From assembly GCA_026004535.1 (NCBI GenBank), contig BPJI01000001.1, positions 434,001 through 498,000 on the forward strand: a stretch of 64,000 nucleotides of DNA. The letters run 5' to 3'. The position numbers and the translations under genes were made by a program. The stretch is from Candidatus Parcubacteria bacterium. GTDB taxonomy: Bacteria > Patescibacteria > Paceibacteria > UBA6257 > HR35. The notes below the pieces were generated by a model. The model did no database searches. It worked only from the letters and a program-made list of their open reading frames with translations, and was not told the origin of the DNA. Positions 17,366-25,728 of this stretch are shown piece by piece. Numbering within the stretch: the stretch's first letter is position 1; every line of letters begins with the position of its first letter.

Positions 17366-19036
17366 ATGGATTTTGAAAATTTTAAAAATAAATTAATCTC
17401 GTATAATAATTATGGTCCAGAAGATTTAATTTTAATTGAAAGAGCCTTTTATTTTGGCGAAAAAATTTATCAAGGAATTAAAAGAAAAAACGGAGAGCCC
17501 TATTTAAATCATTGTTTAAGAACCGCTTTGAACCTGGCTGAACTGAAATTATCTAAAGAAATGATCATTGCTGGCATTTTGCATGATGCTTTAAAAGATG
17601 GCAATTGTAATGAGGAGAAATTAAAAACAGAGTTTGGCGAGGAGATTACTTTTTTAGTTAAAGGAGTAAATAAAATAGGTTCTTATCGTTATCAAGAAAA
17701 AAACTTAATTCAGGCTGAAAATTTAAGGAATCTAATTTTAGCTATTATTAAAGATCCAAGAATTGTTGTTATTAAACTTGCTGATCGTTTAGATAATATG
17801 AGAACCTTAGAATTTCTATCTGATGAAAAAAGAAAAAGAATCTCTCTTGAAACAGCTGATATTTATGCCCCATTAGCTTTAAGACTAGGCATTAACAATT
17901 GGGCAGGTGAGCTTGATGATTTAGCTTTAAAATTTTTAGATCCAGAAAATTATAATGCTCTTAAATTAGAAATTGAAAAAAGAGTTGCTGATGGAAAAAG
18001 TTATTTAGAAAAATTAAAGACGTCTATTGAACGAGAACTTAAAAATAAGAATATTAATTTAATTAAGATCGACTATCGAGTTAAAAGAATCTCAAGTGTT
18101 TACAAAAAATTGCCTCGAAAAAATTTTGATCTTGATCAAATCTACGATCTCTTAGCTTTTAGAATTATCGTTAATTCGGTTGAAAATTGTTATTTAGCTT
18201 TAGGAGTAATTCATTCTTTGTTTAAACCACTGATGCATGAATTTGATGATTATATCGCCTTTCCTAAACCTAATGGTTATCGTTCTTTACATACAACAGT
18301 TATTACGGAAGAAAATAAATATATTGAATTTCAAATACGCACAGAAGAAATGCATCTTTTTAATGAATACGGATTGGCTGCCTATTTAGCTTACGCTAAA
18401 GCTAAACAAACAAAAATATATCAAAAAAACAAGACTGTTTTTGCTGACGAGAAAGAATTAAAAATAATTAATAATTTAAAAAACTGGCAAGAAAATTTTC
18501 AAGAAATTTTTTCTGAAAAGATTTATGTTTTAACTCCTAAAGGTGACGTTATCGAGCTTCCTGCTGGCAGTACGCCTTTAGATTTTGCTTATAAAATTCA
18601 TACAGATTTAGGTAATCATTTTGTTGGTGCTCGAGTTAATCAAAAAATTGTTCCAATCAATTATAAGCTTCAAAATGGAGATGTTATTGAAATAATCGTT
18701 AATAAAAATAGGAAACCATCTCCTGATTGGTTATCAATTGTTAAATCGGCTAATGCTAGAAAGAAAATCAAGGCTGAAGTTAAAAAAGAAAACATAATCT
18801 TTGTTCCTAAAATAATCCAACCAATAAAAATTATTGCTCAAGATCGAATTGGTATTTTAAAGGATATTACTAATTTAATTTCCTCAAAAGGTATTAACAT
18901 TATTGGTAGTAAAAATAAATCTAAAAAGGGATTGGTTTATATTTATTTCGATGTTCAGGTTAATGAAAAAAAAGAAATTATCGCTTTAAAAGATTTAATT
19001 AAAAATAAAATTAAAGAAGTGGTTGAGGTAGAATAA
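17366..19036 (+). CDS. RelA/SpoT-family (p)ppGpp synthetase/hydrolase
   Basis: 556 residues, shorter than typical Rel (about 700). Domains in order: an HD hydrolase (GEPYLNHCLR, ILHDALKD in place of HDxxED, IKLADRLDNMRTL); a nucleotidyltransferase-like synthetase (DYRVKRISSVYKKL, IYDLLAFRIIV, PNGYRSLHT, EFQIRTEEMH); a TGS domain (VLTPKGDVIELPAGSTPLDFAY, about 385-445); and a C-terminal ACT domain (about 485-556). The helical and zinc-finger regions between TGS and ACT are missing or compressed. Both catalytic halves keep key residues, so it is probably bifunctional and sets the stringent response. TATAAT lies ten bases before the ATG. Confidence 0.93.
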   Translation: MDFENFKNKLISYNNYGPEDLILIERAFYFGEKIYQGIKRKNGEPYLNHCLRTALNLAELKLSKEMIIAGILHDALKDGNCNEEKLKTEFGEEITFLVKGVNKIGSYRYQEKNLIQAENLRNLILAIIKDPRIVVIKLADRLDNMRTLEFLSDEKRKRISLETADIYAPLALRLGINNWAGELDDLALKFLDPENYNALKLEIEKRVADGKSYLEKLKTSIERELKNKNINLIKIDYRVKRISSVYKKLPRKNFDLDQIYDLLAFRIIVNSVENCYLALGVIHSLFKPLMHEFDDYIAFPKPNGYRSLHTTVITEENKYIEFQIRTEEMHLFNEYGLAAYLAYAKAKQTKIYQKNKTVFADEKELKIINNLKNWQENFQEIFSEKIYVLTPKGDVIELPAGSTPLDFAYKIHTDLGNHFVGARVNQKIVPINYKLQNGDVIEIIVNKNRKPSPDWLSIVKSANARKKIKAEVKKENIIFVPKIIQPIKIIAQDRIGILKDITNLISSKGINIIGSKNKSKKGLVYIYFDVQVNEKKEIIALKDLIKNKIKEVVEVE

Positions 19037-21112
19037 TTAACGAATTGTTATTCCATATCTACTTTTTAAATTTTCTTCAATTTTCCGCATTTCTAAGTTA
19101 ACATCTTCATCAGTTAAACTTCGTTGGGGGTGGAAAAAAATAAACCTGATTGTCATTGATTTTAAATTTGAAACCTCAGAATTTTGAGGAAAATAAACGT
19201 CAATTAATTTTATTTCCTGAAGATAATTTATTTTTAATCTCTCAATTTCCATCTTTAATTGACTAAATTTAATTTTTTCATCAATAAAGAATGATAGATC
19301 TCTGATAATTTGAGGAAAAATTGGCCAAGGATGAAAAACTTTTTTCATCACAGATCTTTTTTTTAATGTATTTGTATCTAATTCAATTACACCAACATTT
19401 AAATCAATGTCCAGTTCGCTTAAAATTTTTTTCTTAATTAAACCCAAAATGCCGACATTATCAATTTTTATTCCTGCGGTTAAAAATTCGTTTTTAATTT
19501 CTTCTAATTTCAAATTCAAGCATAATTCTGAAGCAATAAAATTTAAAACACCCTTTAATTCCTTTAAAATTTCTTCGGGTGTTAATTTACTGGCATAAAC
19601 GATTCCCAAATGATATTTCTCAACCACGGATTCACGCGGATTTAAAACGGATTTGCGCGGATTATATTGAGCCACGGATTCACGCGGATTTACACTGATC
19701 TCTTTATAAGCTACTTTACTTATTTCAAAAATTTTGATTTCCTTAAAATTAAATTGATTAAGATAAACAGATTTTAATAAATTAGGAATTAAACTCGATT
19801 GAAAATATTTATAATTTTCACTAATTGGATTTAAAACCTCGACCACGGATTTTCGCGGATTTAAAATATCAACCACGGATTCACGTGGATTTTCTATACG
19901 CATAACATCATTTAATCTATATAATCCTTGCAGTTCTTTCTCTCCATAAAAACTATAATTATGACCTTCATCATAACCAGCTTTGGTTAATATTTTTCTT
20001 AAAAAATTATTAAAAACAATATCTTCTTCAATGAAAATTTCTCTTAAGGGTGATTCATAAATTGGTTTAATTTTATTTAAATCATATATCCTTATAATTT
20101 CTTCAACAATATCTGTTTCCGTTTGTAAATCTAATCTCTCCAAAGGTACAATTAATTGATCATTTTTAATTTTGATGCCTAATTTTTTAAAAATTTTCAA
20201 AATTTCTTTTTTATTAATTTCTAAACCGGTGATTTTTTTAACTTTGTCAAAATTAAATTTTATTTTAGTCTCCCTTAATTTTTTCTCTCCAAAAATTTTT
20301 CTTAAAACATCTCCGCCTAAATTTCTATTAATTAAATAAGAAACCCTATTTAAGGCTTGCAAAGCTCTTATTGGCGCTACTTTTCTTTCAAAACGAAAAC
20401 TTGCTTCTGTTTTCAAATTTAACTTTCTTGAAGTTTGATAAATTTTAGTCGGGTCAAAAACTGCCGCTTCAATAAAAATATTTTTTGTTTTTAAATCAAT
20501 TTCTGCTGTTTTGCTTCCTTTAATTCCAGCTAAACCTAAAATTTTTTCTTTATCAGCAATAACAATTTCATCACCTTGAAGCTCATATTCTTTCCCCTCT
20601 AAAGAAATAAATTTTTCTCCTTTTTTAGCTAAACGAACATAGATATTGCCTTTAATTTTGTCCAAATCAAAAATATGAAGTGGTGCCCCATATTCAATCA
20701 TCACAAAATTAGATAAATCAACTAAAAAGTTAATTGAATTAAAACCGTAAAATTCAACAAATTCTTTTAACCAACCCGGAGAAGGTTTATTTTCAACATT
20801 TAAAATTATTCTGCCAAAATAATAAGGCGCTAATTTTGAATTAACAATCACTTTGAAGTTTAAACTTTTTGCTTTAGATTGTAGATTGTTAATTTTTAAT
20901 TCTTTTGAGATTAAATTTTTTATTATTGCTACTTCTTTAGCTAAACCAATTAAACTCGCTGCATCAGGATAACGATTAGGCAAAATATCAACCTCTAAAA
21001 TTCCATCATTATAAACAGTCTCGAAACTTTTCATTGTCAATTCACTAGCAATTTTTTCCCAGTCTAATTTTTTATTTAAATATTTTTCTAAATCTTTTAT
21101 TCTAAATTTCAT
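19037..21112 (-). CDS. pheT: phenylalanine--tRNA ligase beta subunit, compact, with repeat inserts
   Basis: 691 residues against about 790 in E. coli. The N-terminus goes straight from ELTMKSFET to VDILPNRYPDA, so the EMAPII-like tRNA-binding domain (B2) is absent. The B3/B4 and B5 regions follow, and the C-terminal FDX-ACB anticodon domain (FHPWPIFPQIIRDLSFFI ... GITIR) is complete. Two stretches (about residues 405-421 and 472-497) are in-frame CACGGATT repeats encoding NPRESV/NPRKSV peptides. It follows pheS on the same strand, but a CCGGAT array lies between them. Confidence 0.95.
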   Translation of the reverse strand: MKFRIKDLEKYLNKKLDWEKIASELTMKSFETVYNDGILEVDILPNRYPDAASLIGLAKEVAIIKNLISKELKINNLQSKAKSLNFKVIVNSKLAPYYFGRIILNVENKPSPGWLKEFVEFYGFNSINFLVDLSNFVMIEYGAPLHIFDLDKIKGNIYVRLAKKGEKFISLEGKEYELQGDEIVIADKEKILGLAGIKGSKTAEIDLKTKNIFIEAAVFDPTKIYQTSRKLNLKTEASFRFERKVAPIRALQALNRVSYLINRNLGGDVLRKIFGEKKLRETKIKFNFDKVKKITGLEINKKEILKIFKKLGIKIKNDQLIVPLERLDLQTETDIVEEIIRIYDLNKIKPIYESPLREIFIEEDIVFNNFLRKILTKAGYDEGHNYSFYGEKELQGLYRLNDVMRIENPRESVVDILNPRKSVVEVLNPISENYKYFQSSLIPNLLKSVYLNQFNFKEIKIFEISKVAYKEISVNPRESVAQYNPRKSVLNPRESVVEKYHLGIVYASKLTPEEILKELKGVLNFIASELCLNLKLEEIKNEFLTAGIKIDNVGILGLIKKKILSELDIDLNVGVIELDTNTLKKRSVMKKVFHPWPIFPQIIRDLSFFIDEKIKFSQLKMEIERLKINYLQEIKLIDVYFPQNSEVSNLKSMTIRFIFFHPQRSLTDEDVNLEMRKIEENLKSRYGITIR
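19621..19700. repeat. CACGGATT-family array inside pheT (1)
   Basis: Tandem CCACGGATTCACGCGGATTT-type units. On the pheT strand they are open and encode NPRESV, NPRKSV and NPRESV. Only one orientation is present. Confidence 0.88.
19850..19897. repeat. CACGGATT-family array inside pheT (2)
   Basis: Two to three more units of the same kind, in the same orientation and reading frame as 19621-19700, encoding NPRESVVDI and NPRKSVVEV. Two separate in-frame patches in one gene argue against a single accident. Confidence 0.88.
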
Positions 21113-21121
21113 TGTTATGTA

Positions 21122-21216
21122 TTACCCGGATAACCAACCGGATTATTTTACCCGGATGATTACCGGATAAATCCGGTTTATATCCAGGTAGTATTATCCG
21201 GTTAATATCCGGGTAA
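21122..21216. repeat. CCGGAT-family fold-back array between pheS and pheT
   Basis: Forward units (ATTACCCGGATAACCAACCGG) followed by inverted ones (ATCCGGTTAATATCCGGGTA). It is followed by a CTGCTGTCT fragment related to the CAGCTG family. It splits the usual pheST operon by about 130 bp. Confidence 0.88.
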
Positions 21217-21246
21217 AAATATTTTCTGCTGCTGTCTAAGGTATTA

Positions 21247-22254
21247 TTAAAATTGTCTTATAAATCTCAAATCTGAAGAATGTAAAATTCTAATGTCATC
21301 AATACCATGCTCTAACATTATTAACCTATCAACACCAAAACCAAAGGCATAGCCTTGATATTTCTTATAATCAATCCCAGCTGACTTTAAGACAAAATCA
21401 TGAACCATGCCAGCACCAGCGACTTCAATAAAACCAGTTTTTTTACAAATTATACATCCTCTTTGTTTACAAAAAATACAACCAATGTCAATTTCTAATC
21501 CAGGTTCAACAAAAGGAAAATATCCTGGTCTAAATCGAACAGGTAAATTTTCTTTAAAAAATCTTTCAAAAAATTTCTCAACCACATATTTTAAATGACC
21601 TAAATTGCTATTTTCGCTAATTGAAATTCCGTCAAGTTGATAAAATTCAAAATCATGGGTTTTGTCAATTGCTTCGTAACGAAAAACTTTACCAGCAATT
21701 ATTGCTCTTATCGGAACTCCATATTTCTTTAAAACAGGAACTTGAAAACAAGAAGTATGAGTTCTAAATAATAATTCTCTATTTTTTACCCATAAAGTGT
21801 CCCAAAGATCCCTGGCTGGATGATGCGGAGGAATGTTTAAGTAATCAAAGTTTTCTTTTTCATCAACGATTTGAGCATAATCAACGACACTAAAACCTAA
21901 CTGAATAAAAATATCAAAAATTTTATTAATTGTTTGGGAAATCAAATGTTCTTTACCAACTTTAATTTCTCTACCCGGATGTTCAAAATCAAATTTAATA
22001 TTAGTCTCTAGTAAAAATTCTTTTTTTTGCCGATAAAGATTTTCAATTTTTCTTTTAAGTTCGTTATAAAGACTGCCAATTTTTCTTTTTTCTTCAATTT
22101 CTAATTTTTTTATTAATGATGGAAAATTAGCTAAATAACTTTTTCGACCTAAATATTTTATTAACAAATTTTCCAATTCACTTAAACTCTTAACACTAGT
22201 AAATTCTTTTTCTGCTTCTTGCCAAATTTTATTTAAAGTTTCTTCAAGAGACAT
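21247..22254 (-). CDS. pheS: phenylalanine--tRNA ligase alpha subunit
   Basis: Catalytic subunit, 335 residues. An N-terminal coiled coil (about 1-90) precedes the class II core with RTHTSCFQV (motif 2 region), GKVFRYEAIDKTHDFEFYQLDG, FRPGYFPFVEPG and FGFGVDRLIMLEHGIDDIR (motif 3). A CxxC-x4-CxxC knuckle (CIFCKQRGCIICKKTG) near residue 260 is likely to bind zinc, as in many non-proteobacterial PheS proteins. The start overlaps the preceding 88-residue gene by 11 bases. Confidence 0.97.
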   Translation of the reverse strand: MSLEETLNKIWQEAEKEFTSVKSLSELENLLIKYLGRKSYLANFPSLIKKLEIEEKRKIGSLYNELKRKIENLYRQKKEFLLETNIKFDFEHPGREIKVGKEHLISQTINKIFDIFIQLGFSVVDYAQIVDEKENFDYLNIPPHHPARDLWDTLWVKNRELLFRTHTSCFQVPVLKKYGVPIRAIIAGKVFRYEAIDKTHDFEFYQLDGISISENSNLGHLKYVVEKFFERFFKENLPVRFRPGYFPFVEPGLEIDIGCIFCKQRGCIICKKTGFIEVAGAGMVHDFVLKSAGIDYKKYQGYAFGFGVDRLIMLEHGIDDIRILHSSDLRFIRQF

Positions 22255-22510
22255 TGCTTTCTATCTGTAAAATCACCTCGCCTTGTCCAATTTTTTTAAC
22301 TAATTCTTGTTCAGAAAAATTTGCTGGACTAAAAATAACCAAAATGTTTACTTCAGGATAATAATCAAATTTTTCCAAAACAAATTCCTCTAAAATTTTT
22401 TCTCCAAACTCAGGCTTATTATTTTTAATTTCGTAATTTCTAACTAAAACCCTGACTTTATCTCCTGGTTTAATTTTGGTCTCTTCAGTTTGAAATACGA
22501 AATATCTCAT
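22244..22510 (-). CDS. small beta-rich protein of unknown function
   Basis: 88 residues, not recognised. It is predicted mostly beta (KIKPGDKVRVLVRNYEI, NILVIFSPANF), without a membrane segment or cysteines. It overlaps both neighbours (four bases upstream, eleven downstream), so it is part of an operon leading into pheS. Confidence 0.6.
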   Translation of the reverse strand: MRYFVFQTEETKIKPGDKVRVLVRNYEIKNNKPEFGEKILEEFVLEKFDYYPEVNILVIFSPANFSEQELVKKIGQGEVILQIESNVS

Positions 22511-23412
22511 TTGAAATTGGGGACAACCATAAAAACATTTGACTGATAAACCCTTTGCCCTATTGCTTTTTTAAGTAAATTTTTAAGATTATCAAAGGCA
22601 TCAGTTATAGCTTCTAAAATAGCCAAATCTCTATCTATGGACATTATTGTCGGACCAACTTTATGTGGTACACCAAATCCCCTTAATATTAATGATTCAT
22701 GAGTTTCTAAGTCTTTTATCTCAATCTCTACTGTAGCAAAGGCATTCAATCTAAGTGACAATCTGTCTAAAATTTCATATATAATATCTCGTCTTGATCC
22801 TCTTTTCTCAGCTTCTCTTAAAATAATATCTCTTAAAAATTCGATCATTATATTCCTTCGCTCCTCTGTCTCCACTTTAACAAAAACTTTTGAAATCTCA
22901 TATTTTTTTCCTTCCAGTCTTCTTAATGCATCCACATCAGGTATCCATTTCGTTTTGGCTGTCTCAATAAAAAGATCTTGAACCTTGTTTCTAACAAATT
23001 GTTCGAAATTATGTCTACTCGGAACATTGATTGTTAAAGCATAAAACCAAGAAATTCCTATTGGCTTTTCTGGAACTAAAAATTTTCCTATCATTTCTAT
23101 ATTATTAAATTTCTCAGTAAGTTCTCTAACATCAATTTGAAATTGAGCAATTTCTTTAGTTTGTTGAACATAAGAAGTTGAAGCAATTAATTCAACTAAT
23201 TCTTTTTGGGATTGTGCAATTGTTAATTCGATTTCTGTTGGTGGTTTAAGCGCTTTCATTACTTCTTCGTTGAAATTTCGAGAATCTGCAGGTTTTTGAG
23301 CTAAACTTAAAAATAAAAATGGCACTAAGGCATTGGCTACCTCTCCTCTGAATCTAACCAATTTATTTATTACTCCTCTTGCCGCTTCTTTTTCAGTAAC
23401 TTTTTCAACCAT
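22507..23412 (-). CDS. uncharacterised cytoplasmic protein
   Basis: 301 residues, no family recognised. It is mostly helical and charged, without a signal peptide or membrane segment. Coupled by a four-base overlap to the 88-residue gene and starting nine bases after the nth stop, it belongs to the nth-to-pheS transcript. Its codon and base use look like the neighbours. Confidence 0.65.
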   Translation of the reverse strand: MVEKVTEKEAARGVINKLVRFRGEVANALVPFLFLSLAQKPADSRNFNEEVMKALKPPTEIELTIAQSQKELVELIASTSYVQQTKEIAQFQIDVRELTEKFNNIEMIGKFLVPEKPIGISWFYALTINVPSRHNFEQFVRNKVQDLFIETAKTKWIPDVDALRRLEGKKYEISKVFVKVETEERRNIMIEFLRDIILREAEKRGSRRDIIYEILDRLSLRLNAFATVEIEIKDLETHESLILRGFGVPHKVGPTIMSIDRDLAILEAITDAFDNLKNLLKKAIGQRVYQSNVFMVVPNFK

Positions 23413-23421
23413 ATTTTAATT

Positions 23422-24057
23422 TTACACTACCTTTGTTAAGGGACAATTTTGATGATTATGCTTTTTGGCTGGACAATATTCTCTTCCATATTGAATCAAT
23501 CTTAAGGGAAAATCGCGCCATTCTGGACCTTTGGGTATTATTTCCATTAAATCTTTTTCTATTTTTTCTGGCTTAGTTTCATTAGTTAAACCTAAAATTT
23601 TTGTTAATCTTTTTACATGAGTATCAACAACAATCCCTTCATATTTATTATAAGCAATAGATAAAACTACATTAGCAGTTTTTCGAGCTACACCTCTAAG
23701 CTGAAGAAGTTCTGCCATTGTTTTTGGCACTTCACCTCCAAATTTTTCTTTAATTATCTTGGCATTTTCTAAAATAAACTTTGCTTTGTTTTTATAATAA
23801 TTAACTCCTTTAATATCCTGTTGGAATTCTTTCAAGTTAGCTTTAGCATAATCATCAATTGTTTTATATTTTTTAAAAAGCTTTGCTGTTATTTCGTTTA
23901 CTTTTTTGTCAGTTGTTTGAGCAGATAAAATTGCCGCCACTAAAAGTTCCCAGGGATTAGAAAAATTTAAAGCAATCCTTGCTTGAGGATAAATTTTTTT
24001 TAATTCTTTATTAATTTTTTCAAAAATTTTTTTTCTTTTCTGAATATCGTTTGCCAT
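23422..24057 (-). CDS. nth: endonuclease III-like DNA glycosylase with a degenerate Fe-S loop
   Basis: 211 residues of the HhH-GPD family, a DNA glycosylase/AP lyase for oxidised pyrimidines. The helix-hairpin-helix LLQLRGVARKTANVV contains the catalytic Lys, and VDTHVKRL the catalytic Asp. The C-terminal cluster motif should be C-x6-C-x2-C-x5-C, but the tail reads CPAKKHNHQNCPLTKVV: only the first and third cysteines remain, with His at the second place and Val at the last. A [4Fe-4S] cluster is therefore unlikely in the normal form. Confidence 0.93.
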   Translation of the reverse strand: MANDIQKRKKIFEKINKELKKIYPQARIALNFSNPWELLVAAILSAQTTDKKVNEITAKLFKKYKTIDDYAKANLKEFQQDIKGVNYYKNKAKFILENAKIIKEKFGGEVPKTMAELLQLRGVARKTANVVLSIAYNKYEGIVVDTHVKRLTKILGLTNETKPEKIEKDLMEIIPKGPEWRDFPLRLIQYGREYCPAKKHNHQNCPLTKVV

Positions 24058-24068
24058 ATTTAAAATAC

Positions 24069-24190
24069 TACCCGGATGATTACCTGATAAAAATATCTAC
24101 CTGGATAAATACCGGATTATTTTACCCGAATGCTTACCAGATAAATCCGGTTTGAATCCGGGTAACTATATCCGGCTAATATCAGGGTAA
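24069..24190. repeat. CCGGAT-family fold-back array between rimP and nth
   Basis: Forward units (ACTACCCGGATGATTACCTG), then inverted units (AAATCCGGTTTGAATCCGGG). It begins where the truncated rimP reading frame stops, so it probably replaced or followed the loss of the RimP C-terminal domain. Confidence 0.85.
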
Positions 24191-24203
24191 CTAGTTTCTT
24201 TAT

Positions 24204-24452
24204 CTATTTAATACCCGGCGATGACACAATCAACACCCAACTTTTTTTAACTAAATCTGCTTCTTCTAAAATGGGGTCAATAACTCTTGAAACCTTGGCA
24301 CAGTCTTCGATATTTACTCCTCCTTCTTTATCAATTTTAATTATTAAAGCAAATCTACCATTTTCACTACCGAATTGAATATCAAACAATTTATAACCCA
24401 TATCCTCGATTACTTCTTCAATCAATTCTCTGACTTTTTCTTTTAGGTCCAT
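24204..24452 (-). CDS. rimP: RimP N-terminal domain, C-terminal domain missing
   Basis: Ribosome maturation factor for the 30S subunit. From MDLKEKVRELIEEV the N-terminal domain is clear: MGYKLFDIQF, EGGVNIEDCAKVSRVI and WVLIVSSPG. The frame ends two residues after SSPG, where full RimP (about 150 residues) continues into its SH3-like C-terminal domain. A repeat array follows at once. An in-frame upstream ATG at 24575 would add 41 residues made of CAGCTG repeat, so I prefer 24452. It may be a pseudogene or a minimal RimP. Confidence 0.75.
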   Translation of the reverse strand: MDLKEKVRELIEEVIEDMGYKLFDIQFGSENGRFALIIKIDKEGGVNIEDCAKVSRVIDPILEEADLVKKSWVLIVSSPGIK

Positions 24453-24461
24453 TAGATAAGC

Positions 24462-24626
24462 CCGCTGACAGCTGAAGAAAATTTTTTCAGGGCGATGATA
24501 GCTGCGACATTTATCATATACAGCCGACAGCTGCTGAAATTTTTCAACCGCGGGCAGCTGCAGATATATATTCATTAGGCAGACAGCAGCGGAAAATCTT
24601 AAAACGCAGACAGCTGCGGAAATGCT
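24462..24626. repeat. CAGCTG-family repeats, left side
   Basis: Units such as CTGACAGCTGAAGAAAATTT, GCCGACAGCTGCTGAAA and GCAGACAGCTGCGGAAA recur. The inverted counterpart (TTTTCAGCTGCTGTCTGCGG) lies at 24905-24924 on the other side of a CCGGAT array. Confidence 0.8.
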
Positions 24627-24629
24627 TTA

Positions 24630-24897
24630 ACTACCCGGATGGTCTATCGGATATAATTACCCGGATAGCTTATCGGATAATGTTTATCCAGATGAATACC
24701 GGATTATTTTATCCGGATGATTACCGGATATTTATCTAACCGGATAACTTACCGGATATAGTTACCCGGATAAACTAACGGATATAATTACCCGGATTAA
24801 TAACCGGATAAAAATACTCTATATATCATCCGGTCTATATCCGGGTAGTTCTATCCGGTTCATAGCCGGGTAGTATTATACGATTATAATCCGGGCA
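24630..24897. repeat. CCGGAT-family fold-back array inside CAGCTG flanks
   Basis: About 268 bp: some ten forward units (ACCCGGATGGTCTATCGGAT and variants), a centre near 24815-24825, then inverted units (ATCCGGTCTATATCCGGGTA). One of the two longest arrays of this family in the window. Confidence 0.88.
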
Positions 24898-24950
24898 GAA
24901 AATATTTTCAGCTGCTGTCTGCGGTAAATACTCTGACCACTGCTGTCCAT
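24898..24950. repeat. CAGCTG-family repeats, right side (inverted)
   Basis: TTTTCAGCTGCTGTCTGCGG followed by CCACTGCTGTCCAT, the reverse complement of the left-side units. Confidence 0.7.
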
Positions 24951-24964
24951 ATTAATAATTTTAC

Positions 24965-24976
24965 TATAATTATAAT
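24965..24976 (+). promoter_or_regulatory. overlapping -10 boxes of the Nudix promoter
   Basis: Two consecutive TATAAT hexamers (24965-24970, 24971-24976) end nine and three bases before the ATG at 24980, again without room for a ribosome binding site. Confidence 0.5.
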
Positions 24977-24979
24977 ATA

Positions 24980-25594
24980 ATGAAAAAATCAGCGGGAATT
25001 TTAATTTATAGAATAAAGCGGAATCACACAGAACCAACACATAACTTACAGAAAAATTATGTCAATTCCGCGTCCGTTCTACATAGCTCAGCGTCTAAAA
25101 ATAATTCAACGAGCTCAGCGTCGGTTCTGCGTAATTCTGCGGAAATAGAAGTTCTTTTAGTTCATCCTGGTGGACCATTTTATAAAAATAAAGATCTTTG
25201 GGATATACCAAAAGGTGAAATAGAAGAAAACGAAGAACCACTTCAGGCAGCCGTAAGAGAATTCAAAGAAGAAACGGGCTTGGTTTTTTCTTCCGATGAT
25301 TTAAATAAAATTATTTTCTTTGACAAATTTTTAAGACATACTGATAAAAAAACTATCTATATCTTTCTAATTGAAAAAAATTTTGGAAATAATTTAGTAC
25401 CGAAAAGCAATTTTATCGAAATAGAATTTCCAGCTAAAAGTAAAAGATTTATAAAAATACCGGAAATTGATAAAATGGATTATTTTAATCTAAAAGAAGC
25501 TAAAGAAAAAGTTTTTCCCTGGTTAAAAGAATTGTTAGAAAAGTTTGAAAAATTTATTAATCAAGTTGATTTTGATCAAAAAATAAAAAATTAA
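24980..25594 (+). CDS. Nudix hydrolase with repeat insert
   Basis: 204 residues. The Nudix box GEIEENEEPLQAAVREFKEE (then TGLV) fits Gx5Ex7REuxEExGu, and WDIPKG precedes it. The fold resembles small NTP or diadenosine polyphosphate hydrolases; the substrate is unknown. Between the first strand (SAGILIYRI) and the second (IEVLLVHPGG) lies a CAGAACT-family insert at about residues 12-55 with peptides HNLQKN, NSASVL and STSSASVL. Removing it gives an ordinary-length Nudix protein of about 160 residues. Confidence 0.9.
   Translation: MKKSAGILIYRIKRNHTEPTHNLQKNYVNSASVLHSSASKNNSTSSASVLRNSAEIEVLLVHPGGPFYKNKDLWDIPKGEIEENEEPLQAAVREFKEETGLVFSSDDLNKIIFFDKFLRHTDKKTIYIFLIEKNFGNNLVPKSNFIEIEFPAKSKRFIKIPEIDKMDYFNLKEAKEKVFPWLKELLEKFEKFINQVDFDQKIKN
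25014..25145. repeat. CAGAACT-family fold-back array inside the Nudix gene
   Basis: Forward units (CACAGAACCAACACATAACT) then inverted units (GTCGGTTCTGCGTAATTCTG). No stop codon occurs in the Nudix frame. The frame matches that used by the same family in the mutase and NDH-2 genes. Confidence 0.85.
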
Positions 25595-25728
25595 AATTGT
25601 TAGTTAAAAAGTAAAAAAAATAAATCTAGAAAAAGAATTTAATATTTATTTTTTAATTAAAAGATATTTAATTTTGCATAATAAATAATTCTAGTTTCTG
25701 AATTAAAATTATTCTACTTTTATTAATT

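Larger units (their letters stand above)
24453..24979. other. 527-bp repeat-filled gap with nested families
   Basis: No gene is supported here. CAGCTG-family units lie at both ends (about 24462-24626 and 24898-24950), in opposite orientation, and enclose a CCGGAT fold-back array (24630-24897). The rightmost part holds the Nudix promoter. Confidence 0.75.
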
